DNA from: Candidatus Hydrogenedentota bacterium
Lineage (GTDB): Bacteria; Hydrogenedentota; Hydrogenedentia; Hydrogenedentales; CAITNO01
Reading direction: 5' to 3'
Assembly: GCA_011046175.1 (NCBI GenBank)
Contig: DSBB01000158.1
Span: 1 to 6,469 of the forward strand
DNA length: 6,469 nt
In this document: positions 1-4,774 of the stretch, piece by piece
Layout: each line of letters starts with the position of its first letter
Numbering within the stretch: position 1 is the first letter of the stretch
Translations under genes and position numbers: made by a program
The notes under the pieces: model-generated
Seen by the model: the letters and a program-made list of their open reading frames with translations, nothing else
Told to the model about the DNA's origin: nothing
The model's database searches: none

Positions 1-78
1 AATGTAAACACGTTTGATCAGCCGGGTGTTGAGGAAGGCAAACGCATCGCCCGCAAATTGATGGGAGGACGCGGGTGA
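1..78 (+). CDS. pgi: Glucose-6-phosphate isomerase, C-terminal end (5' truncated by window)
   Basis: This is the last 25 codons of a gene entering from the left edge and ending at TGA 76-78. The visible peptide contains NTFDQPGVEEGK followed by a basic tail ending LMGGRG. The pattern 'DQPGVExGK' near the C terminus is the hallmark of glucose-6-phosphate isomerase, which interconverts glucose-6-phosphate and fructose-6-phosphate in the cytoplasm (glycolysis and gluconeogenesis). In known isomerases the Lys of this segment lies at the active site. The stop overlaps the GTG start of the next gene by four bases (GTGA, 75-78), which suggests translational coupling. Only the tail is visible, so the call rests on a short but distinctive motif. 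The symbol is used for the family; completeness upstream cannot be judged. Confidence 0.8.
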   Translation, partial: NVNTFDQPGVEEGKRIARKLMGGRG

Positions 79-1682
79 TTTCGCAGGCGATTCGCAAGCC
101 GGCCGCTTTGTGCCCTTACGATTTTACCTGGGCGCGGCGCATCCGGCACGCTTTCCGGCTGATTGTGGCGCTGTGTTTTGCGTTCACCTCCGCGTTATGG
201 TTTTCAGAAAGTTATTTGCGCTATGACCGCAGCGAAACCCAGTACCGAATGGCGCTGACGCTGCACCCGGCGCAGGCGAGACCGATTCTTCGGACGGTGG
301 TGCGACGCGAGACGGAGCAAAACGAACTTCCACCCGCGCGATATGTGGAAGCGCTTGCGCAGGTGGAAGAACCCGACCGCGCACTTGAAAATTATGAACT
401 TGCCTACAAGGCCAATCCGCGCAACGCCTCACTAATTATCAATTATGGCTGCGCTCTCTATCAGGACGGCCAGTTTGAAGAAGCGCGTGAACGTTTCCGG
501 GAAGCGGGCGTCAATCCGCCTCGCAATATCCTGCCCCGCTATCTTGAGGCCGCCGCGTTGGCGGCAAGCCTGACTGACGACGCCGATTTGAGCGATGTGA
601 TCGCATTGCTGACCCGCGCCAACACCTCGGAGGACCCTGTGCTGTTTCCTGAGCCGCTCTGGCACGAAACATTGCCCACTCAAGGCCAACGCTATCTGGA
701 ACAACGCCGGGAGATCGCGCAGCGGATGGTGACGCCCATCGCGCAATGCGCCGCCACCGTCTGCGACCGCGCGCAGTTGCACATAAGCCAGGGGGATATT
801 CGCGATTGGGACGCGTGGCTCACGACAATCGCCCTTATGGGCGACCGGCTTGCCGGCAATAATCCCGACGATTCCCACCCAACCATTCCACAGATGGTTG
901 CCGCCCTCGAGATACAACGCGACGCCACCAAGTTGCGCGCCGCCATTTCCGAACTGACAGGCGGGGTGGTGAACGCGGCATTAACCGACGCGCTGCTGCG
1001 CCTTGACGAGGCAATTGACGCGCTCCACGATTTTGATGCTACGTATCACAAACAACTGACATTGCAGTCCTCCCGTTTATTCCAGCCCATTGAACTGCTT
1101 GTGTTGACAACATTCGCCTTTCTCCTGCTATACGCCACGGGATGGTTTCTCCATTATCTGGGCGCCGGTGGAAAAAGCGCGCGGGCCGTGCCACATTTAT
1201 GGATCGGAAGAATTGTTCCGGTGTTGGGGCTGTCCGGCATGTTGGGAATTTTGCTCGCATTAATGGTTGCCCATAACACCTCCTCCTATTCGACGTGGGA
1301 ACGCGACATCTCGGCTTTCTGGCACTGGGCCCTTGGGTTGCTCCTCTGCTTCGGCATTGTCTACCCGCCGCTGCTCGCAAAAATGCGGCGCATGTTCGAC
1401 CGTATCGCTGAATGCGATGAAGACGGCGCGGCAAAGCAACCATCCTCCGCCTCGAGAATCCGACTGCCCCTTCGGCGCTATATCGGCATATACGGCTGCC
1501 TGTTGCGGCGCTATGCGGGCGTTCTCCTTGGCGGGCTGGTTATCACGGTTTGTGTATGGATGCTGACTTATCGCATTGCATCTGGTCTCTACCCATTCCA
1601 GATGTCGCTGATTCCGTGCGGCGTCGGCATGGAGACAAATCTACTCATTGAAGAAGTGCGCCACTATCTCGCCACGCCTTAA
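75..1682 (+). CDS. Multi-pass membrane protein with TPR-like periplasmic segment, function unknown
   Basis: The 535-residue protein starts at GTG 75. GGGAGG at 63-68, six bases upstream, supports this start, which overlaps the pgi stop. Residues ~27-43 form one hydrophobic segment after a basic N terminus (RRIRHAFR), so the following region is probably extracytoplasmic. Residues ~95-145 look like one or two tetratricopeptide repeats: a helix with ALENYELAYKANP, then NYGCALYQDGQFEEARERFREA, with the usual A/G/Y/P spacing. Residues ~150-330 are soluble and alpha-helical in character, without a motif I recognise. Four more hydrophobic segments follow at ~338-361, ~377-399, ~413-434 and ~480-505, with a basic loop at ~436-480. 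TPRs usually mediate protein-protein contact, so a scaffold or assembly role in the envelope is plausible, but this is inference. No enzymatic motif is visible. It sits between pgi and a DNA methyltransferase gene, and neither explains it. Confidence 0.8.
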   Translation: MISQAIRKPAALCPYDFTWARRIRHAFRLIVALCFAFTSALWFSESYLRYDRSETQYRMALTLHPAQARPILRTVVRRETEQNELPPARYVEALAQVEEPDRALENYELAYKANPRNASLIINYGCALYQDGQFEEARERFREAGVNPPRNILPRYLEAAALAASLTDDADLSDVIALLTRANTSEDPVLFPEPLWHETLPTQGQRYLEQRREIAQRMVTPIAQCAATVCDRAQLHISQGDIRDWDAWLTTIALMGDRLAGNNPDDSHPTIPQMVAALEIQRDATKLRAAISELTGGVVNAALTDALLRLDEAIDALHDFDATYHKQLTLQSSRLFQPIELLVLTTFAFLLLYATGWFLHYLGAGGKSARAVPHLWIGRIVPVLGLSGMLGILLALMVAHNTSSYSTWERDISAFWHWALGLLLCFGIVYPPLLAKMRRMFDRIAECDEDGAAKQPSSASRIRLPLRRYIGIYGCLLRRYAGVLLGGLVITVCVWMLTYRIASGLYPFQMSLIPCGVGMETNLLIEEVRHYLATP

Positions 1683-1707
1683 CAGCCTTACGCAGGGGAA
1701 ATAACCT

Positions 1708-2814
1708 ATGCGGCATTTTCCGGAACAACGGGTCAAACTGAACGGCTTGTGCCCGTATTTCACCCGTTTCCCGTTGCGTTTCCCCCTCGAACGAATGGCA
1801 AAAGCGCATACCGGAGAATGGGCGCTCGACCCCTTTTGCGGTTGCGGCACAACCCTGTTTGCGGCGCGCCTGCTGGGCGTGAATGCGGTCGGTGTTGACG
1901 GCAGCCGCATAGCGACAATTATTGCGCGCGCCAAGATGCAACAACTGACGCCAAAGGCGGTAATTGACAGGGCAACGCACATTCTGACATCTGCGCCAAT
2001 GACCGAAACGCCCAAAGGCCCCTTCTGGGAATTGTGTTATGCGCCTGAAACCTTGGAGGCGTTATGCCGGTTCCGCGCCTCTTTCACAAAAAGCCTTTTG
2101 TCTCCGACAGATAATGCGCTGTGCGCCTTGCTGCTGGGCATGCTGCACGGCACAAATAAGGGAGAAACACGCCGTTTCTTTTCCAATCGTCTCCCCGCTG
2201 ATTTTGCGCCCCGTCCCGACGATGCCGTAGCCGTCTGGACAAGGCGCAATTTAAAGCCGCCCGCCTGTGATGTTCCGTCCATGATTGCCCGACGCGCACG
2301 CCTTCTGCTGTCAGAACAGCCCAAGGCCGCCGGGGGAAGCGTCCATGAAGCCGACAGCCGATATATTAAACTGGAAGCGCTTGGCCGTGTCTTTGACTGG
2401 GTGGTTACCTCGCCGCCCTATTACGGCATGAACAGCTATTCGGTGGACCAATGGCTGCGTCATTGGCTTGTCGGCGGCGAAGCCGTTCCGCAATACAATA
2501 CGGGACGGCAGATTTCCCAACAGACCCCCGACGCCTATGTCGCCGATCTGGGAAAAGTCTGGAGAAACCTTGCCGTGGCGTGTCGTCCCGGCACAAGACT
2601 CGTCGCGCGCATCGGTGATGTGACCGGCGCCGACGCGCCGCCGGCCGTTGAACTGCTGAAGGCATCCCTGCATAATGCCGCCGTCGGCTGGAAGATTTAC
2701 ACATGCCGGGCGGTGCGGAATACATCGCCACCGTCGCCATCTCGTCCGTTGTTCGCGCCACCCGCGCCCAAACCAGTAAATGAGACGGAACTGTTCGCCC
2801 GTTTTGAACCCTGA
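1708..2814 (+). CDS. Site-specific DNA methyltransferase (SPPY type, N4-cytosine or N6-adenine)
   Basis: The 368-residue protein has the core motifs of amino-methyltransferases of DNA. An N-terminal CPYFTRFPLRFP segment (15-26, motif X-like) precedes the SAM-binding motif I DPFCGCGTT (41-49), then GVD (62-64, the acidic residue expected to contact the SAM ribose). The catalytic motif IV is TSPPYYG (234-240), followed by a VARIGDVT strand (298-305) resembling a later core motif. Motif I before IV, about 185 residues apart, leaves room for a target-recognition region between them. That region includes SNRLPADFAPRPDDAV and RRNLKPP (159-185), which matches my recall of one bacterial methylase family with a conserved '(S)NxxPxxFAPxPDxA' segment. 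SPPY is commonest in N4-cytosine enzymes but does not settle the base. Motif I has Cys where Ser is usual (DPFxGSGTT). Start: ATG 1708 with AGGGG at 1694-1698. It lies 25 bases after the TPR gene, same strand, probably same operon. No endonuclease gene is visible within the window, so it may be a solitary methylase. Confidence 0.85.
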   Translation: MRHFPEQRVKLNGLCPYFTRFPLRFPLERMAKAHTGEWALDPFCGCGTTLFAARLLGVNAVGVDGSRIATIIARAKMQQLTPKAVIDRATHILTSAPMTETPKGPFWELCYAPETLEALCRFRASFTKSLLSPTDNALCALLLGMLHGTNKGETRRFFSNRLPADFAPRPDDAVAVWTRRNLKPPACDVPSMIARRARLLLSEQPKAAGGSVHEADSRYIKLEALGRVFDWVVTSPPYYGMNSYSVDQWLRHWLVGGEAVPQYNTGRQISQQTPDAYVADLGKVWRNLAVACRPGTRLVARIGDVTGADAPPAVELLKASLHNAAVGWKIYTCRAVRNTSPPSPSRPLFAPPAPKPVNETELFARFEP

Positions 2815-2873
2815 CGACGGCGCGCTCTTATATGCCATCTTCGTAAGATTGGGGTTGGGATTGCCGTCGTTAG
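2811..2873 (+). other. Long-arm inverted repeat spanning the methyltransferase stop codon, possible mRNA 3' structure
   Basis: CTGACGACGGC (2811-2821) can pair with GCCGTCGTTAG (2863-2873) as an 11-bp stem with one G-U pair. The 41-base loop holds a smaller perfect hairpin, ATCTT-CGT-AAGAT (2837-2849). The 5' arm includes the methyltransferase TGA (2812-2814). No U-tract follows, so this is not a canonical Rho-independent terminator. A 3'-end stabilising or processing structure, or a coincidence created by the repeated ACGACGG heptamer, are the alternatives. Confidence 0.35.
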
Positions 2874-2901
2874 CGTGCGACAGCGCAATGCGTTAAAAGC
2901 C

Positions 2902-2919
2902 TATACACCCCCTTGTATA
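2902..2919. promoter_or_regulatory. Inverted repeat TATACA-N6-TGTATA, possible operator
   Basis: Two perfect 6-bp arms, TATACA (2902-2907) and TGTATA (2914-2919), flank the spacer CCCCCT. The dyad is 18 bp long and lies 38 bases upstream of the predicted -35 box at 2957. The size suits a dimeric helix-turn-helix regulator, and a C5 loop could also form in RNA read from upstream. No specific regulator can be named. Confidence 0.3.
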
Positions 2920-2956
2920 AATGTGTAAGATATAACATTTTATTGCCCGTCGTATT

Positions 2957-2985
2957 TTGAAAAATAGCCTGTCGCGCCGTATAAA
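2957..2985 (+). promoter_or_regulatory. Predicted sigma-70-type promoter for the pilin/lipoprotein unit
   Basis: The -35 hexamer TTGAAA (2957-2962) matches TTGACA at five of six positions, and the -10 hexamer TATAAA (2980-2985) matches TATAAT at five of six. The spacer (2963-2979) is 17 bases, the optimal length. The predicted start of transcription is about 2992, giving a leader of about 260 bases before the pilin ATG. It is the best-spaced promoter I found in the gap. The organism's own sigma-factor preferences are unknown. Confidence 0.55.
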
Positions 2986-3023
2986 TGGATAATACGTTCT
3001 TCCTCCATGAGGGCACTTTGCAG

Positions 3024-3054
3024 CCATCTTGTGTAACATGAATGGAATTTTTTT
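3024..3054 (+). terminator. Terminator-like hairpin with T7 tract in the pilin leader (possible attenuator)
   Basis: CCATCTTGT (3024-3032) can fold on ACATGAATGG (3036-3045, after loop GTA at 3033-3035), allowing one bulged A and one T-T mismatch. AA and then seven Ts (3048-3054) follow. Layout resembles an intrinsic terminator, but the stem is interrupted and only moderately GC-rich, so strength is doubtful. It sits about 30-60 bases after the predicted transcription start and 200 bases before the pilin gene. It would act as an attenuator or end a short RNA if functional. Confidence 0.3.
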
Positions 3055-3254
3055 CCACAGTTGCAACGACGGGCGAATGAACAGTTTTTTTTGTATGAAC
3101 TCCGAAACCTTAAATTCCCGCCTGAAGTCAAAGAAGTGTATTGTTTTAATAGCAACGGTTGTAATCGATCTTATAACACATGGTAATCGGTGACCCGGAA
3201 GCCGAACATGCCGATGTGCAATCGTAACAAAAAGCAAACGGCGATGGAGATTTA

Positions 3255-4235
3255 ATGATGAAAAGAAAAGGCTTTACCCTGATCGAGCTGCTGGTCGTAA
3301 TAGCCATTATCGGCATACTTGCGGCCATACTGCTGCCGGCGCTGGCGCGCGCGCGCGAAGCGGCGCGCCGAGCCAGCTGTCAGAACAACCTGAAACAATG
3401 GGGGTTGATCTACAAGATGTACGCCGGTGAGTCGCCGGGCGAGAAATTTCCCCCCATGCAATTTCAGGCCTATTCGTTGAGCAGCGCCGATATTGCCATT
3501 GGCCCCATGGTTACAACCGTTTATCCGGAGTATCTCACCGATCCGGCCATCATTATATGCCCTTCCGACGCAAACAGCAATGTGGATGATTTGCGCAATG
3601 AGGCGGGCAATTACATCATCTACGAGGAGGGCAAGCGTGACCTCATAGACACCAGTTATGCCTATCTGGGCTGGGTGCTGGACAAATGCGGCGATGACAT
3701 GGCGGCGGAAACTTTTATCGCGTTGGGCGATTTGATGAGCATCATCCCCCATGTGTCCGACAGGTTTATCCTTGACGATCCCGACGCGTCAGGCCCGTAC
3801 CAATTTGTGGCGCTCCTTATCGCCACTTTCCAAGAAGTGATGACCCGGCGTTCCGCAGGAGAAGACCCGCCCGTGGCCAGTTTCCAAGTGGTGGACGGCG
3901 ACAAAAAGGTGGAACCGTTTCAGGGCGGTTCCGGCGAAATACCCATGGGCAACGGCAATGGCGACACCATTTACCGGCTGCGTGAAGGGGTGGAACGTTT
4001 CCTCATAACGGACATCAACAATCCGGGCGCCAGCGCAACGGCGCAAAGCAATGTCTGGGTGATGTTTGACGCTGTGTCCACCAATGTCAAGTATTTTAAC
4101 CATGTGCCCGGCGGTTCCAATGTGTTGTATATGGACGGACATGTGGAGTTTTTACGTTATCCTTCAACCAAGGCGCCGGCAAACAAGGGTATGGCGCTGT
4201 TTTTGGGCACCATATTAGACCGCACCCGCGGCTGA
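3255..4235 (+). CDS. Type IV prepilin-like / pseudopilin-like protein with H-x-DG C-terminal signature
   Basis: The 326-residue ORF opens MMKRKGFTLIELLVVIAIIG, a textbook class III signal. Prepilin peptidase would cut between Gly6 and Phe7 and N-methylate Phe; Glu11 is the conserved mature Glu5. The hydrophobic helix runs to about residue 30 and continues into a charged amphipathic helix (ARAREAARRASCQNNLKQWG). The rest is a globular head: an ICPSD segment (101-105) typical of this family, a long middle region (~110-250) without recognised motif, and HVPGGSNVLYMDGHVEF (283-299), close to the H-x9-DG signature but with ten residues between His and Asp-Gly. Such proteins are abundant in planctomycete/Lentisphaerae/Hydrogenedentes-like bacteria; their partners and substrates are mostly unknown. 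ATG 3258 (second Met) may be the true start, being eight bases from GGAG 3246-3249 versus five for ATG 3255. The lipoprotein gene follows after 39 bases, same strand. Confidence 0.9.
   Translation: MMKRKGFTLIELLVVIAIIGILAAILLPALARAREAARRASCQNNLKQWGLIYKMYAGESPGEKFPPMQFQAYSLSSADIAIGPMVTTVYPEYLTDPAIIICPSDANSNVDDLRNEAGNYIIYEEGKRDLIDTSYAYLGWVLDKCGDDMAAETFIALGDLMSIIPHVSDRFILDDPDASGPYQFVALLIATFQEVMTRRSAGEDPPVASFQVVDGDKKVEPFQGGSGEIPMGNGNGDTIYRLREGVERFLITDINNPGASATAQSNVWVMFDAVSTNVKYFNHVPGGSNVLYMDGHVEFLRYPSTKAPANKGMALFLGTILDRTRG
3345..3357 (+). repeat. Alternating GC dinucleotide tract inside the pilin gene
   Basis: Thirteen bases of uninterrupted GCGCGCGCGCGCG encode the Ala-Arg-Ala-Arg part of the amphipathic helix after the pilin transmembrane segment. 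Alternating GC tracts can slip during replication or adopt left-handed DNA. Here the sequence is also explained by GCG/CGC codon choice for Ala and Arg, so function is not implied. Confidence 0.6.
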
Positions 4236-4260
4236 TTTGTGCGGCAACCTGCATCAGCGC

Positions 4261-4267
4261 AAGGAGG
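4261..4267 (+). promoter_or_regulatory. Strong Shine-Dalgarno that decides the lipoprotein start
   Basis: AAGGAGG lies seven bases before ATG 4275 and only one base before ATG 4269. It is also inside the frame if the upstream GTG at 4239 were used. Ideal spacing therefore selects 4275, which yields a clean signal peptide beginning MKRVVC. Confidence 0.8.
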
Positions 4268-4274
4268 AATGAAT

Positions 4275-4670
4275 ATGAAGCGTGTCGTCTGTGTATCAAT
4301 AGCGTTGACGCTTGTGGCGTTCACGTTCACCGGTTGCGGACCATCGGTTGAGGAACGCACAGTGCTTGACCAATTCAATCAGCTGCCGGAGCTGATTGAA
4401 AAAGGCGGATATGTAAAAAGCTTCGAACGTTTTGAAGGACAGAAAGAGAAAGTGTTCATTATTGAGGCGGAAATCGTAAATGACGAGGACGTGCCTATCG
4501 GCCGCCTGCGGTCGGAGCGTGTTGAAGGCTTTGGAACACGCAAGCCCCGCATCCAGTGGTATGAAACCCCGGGTGTGCGCGAAGAATGGAAGACTCCACA
4601 ACGCGGTCGGGGCAGACGGGGTCCGCAAAGACAAGGTGACGGCCGGCAACGCAACTCTGACGGCGGATAA
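4275..4670 (+). CDS. Small predicted lipoprotein with Arg/Gly-rich C-terminal tail, function unknown
   Basis: From ATG 4275 the protein has 131 residues. It begins MKRVVC, followed by a hydrophobic stretch to residue 17 and FTGC (18-21), a lipobox-like site with Cys21 as the lipidation point. Phe at -3 is less usual than Leu, so lipoprotein export is likely but not certain. The mature part (~25-100) is short, acidic/mixed, and carries no motif I recognise. It includes ERFEGQKEKVFIIEAEIVNDEDVP, which reads as a beta-strand pair. The tail (110-131) holds seven Arg and seven Gly in 22 residues plus Gln and Asp, probably disordered and positively charged. It follows the pilin gene by 39 bases with a strong ribosome-binding site, so co-expression is likely. 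A role next to the pilus/pseudopilus or in binding a polyanion (peptidoglycan, surface polysaccharide, nucleic acid) is speculation. An in-frame GTG at 4239 gives a longer form with no signal peptide at its N terminus; I reject it. Confidence 0.75.
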   Translation: MKRVVCVSIALTLVAFTFTGCGPSVEERTVLDQFNQLPELIEKGGYVKSFERFEGQKEKVFIIEAEIVNDEDVPIGRLRSERVEGFGTRKPRIQWYETPGVREEWKTPQRGRGRRGPQRQGDGRQRNSDGG

Positions 4671-4675
4671 TCCGC
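4663..4675 (+). other. Short perfect palindrome centred on the lipoprotein stop codon
   Basis: GCGGAT-A-ATCCGC places TAA (4668-4670) at the centre; as RNA it gives a 5-bp GC-rich stem with the stop codon as loop. No T-tract follows, so it is not a standard terminator. It may stabilise the mRNA 3' end or be chance. Confidence 0.3.
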
Positions 4676-4746
4676 TACGCCCAAACGAACCGACACGGCA
4701 ACGCTGTTTGTGCGACTTGGTTTTTGAGGGGGCTTGCTTTTTTCCA

Positions 4747-4762
4747 GTGGTTCGTAAACCAC
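4747..4762. other. Perfect hairpin in the convergent intergenic gap
   Basis: GTGGTT (4747-4752) pairs with AACCAC (4757-4762) around the loop CGTA. It lies between the convergent lipoprotein and glycosidase genes (gap 4671-4774), where transcription from both sides must end. The T6 tract (4738-4743) is on the upstream side for the + strand, and the minus-strand transcript runs into As, so neither direction shows the canonical stem-then-U arrangement. A Rho-dependent or imperfect bidirectional terminator is possible. Confidence 0.3.
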
Positions 4763-4774
4763 CCGTTTCCAAAA

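Larger units (their letters stand above)
2815..3254. other. 440-base AT-richer intergenic region with regulatory-like content, no convincing gene
   Basis: This gap separates the pgi/TPR/methyltransferase unit from the pilin unit and is clearly richer in A and T than the flanking genes, as expected of a promoter region. Seen in it: four ACGACGG heptamers or their complements (2814-2820, 2864-2870, 2947-2953, 3066-3072); TATACA/TGTATA inverted repeat (2902-2919); TTGAAA/TATAAA promoter (2957-2985); a hairpin plus T7 (3024-3054); an eight-T run (3084-3091); two GTAATCG direct repeats (3161-3167, 3183-3189). A 51-codon + strand ORF at 3038-3193 and several minus-strand ORFs exist, but none has a ribosome-binding site or recognisable protein character. 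No tRNA, known riboswitch consensus or CRISPR-like array is apparent by eye. Confidence 0.6.

Noticed and set aside
432..946. Minus-strand ORFs of 161 and 84 codons opposite the TPR protein gene
   Set aside because: Shadows of the + strand gene, which has a good ribosome-binding site, TPR pattern and clear membrane segments.
2945..3074. 130-base miniature transposable element with 9-bp terminal inverted repeats
   Set aside because: The arms are real, but no target-site duplication is visible beside them and the interior holds a plausible promoter. Kept only as an alternative reading of the heptamer cluster.
3038..3193. Plus-strand 51-codon ORF beginning MNGIFF in the pilin leader
   Set aside because: No Shine-Dalgarno before the ATG, composition follows the T-rich DNA, and no recognisable leader or toxin character. 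A nine-codon ORF at 3007-3036 inside the hairpin region was likewise rejected as an attenuation leader for lack of a ribosome-binding site.
2893..3237. Minus-strand 114-codon ORF (and shorter overlapping ones at 2870-3058 and 2940-3155) in the intergenic gap
   Set aside because: Starts at TTG with no ribosome-binding site; the translation has no motif or ordered domain character and overlaps the predicted promoter. AT-rich non-coding DNA explains the open frames.
4239..4274. Upstream GTG start extending the lipoprotein by 12 residues
   Set aside because: It would place the strong AAGGAGG inside the coding region and destroy the N-terminal signal peptide; ATG 4275 has ideal spacing.
4736..4762. 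T6 tract plus hairpin as an intrinsic terminator between the convergent genes
   Set aside because: The T-tract precedes the stem on the + strand and becomes an A-tract after it on the minus strand, so the order is wrong for a Rho-independent terminator in either direction.
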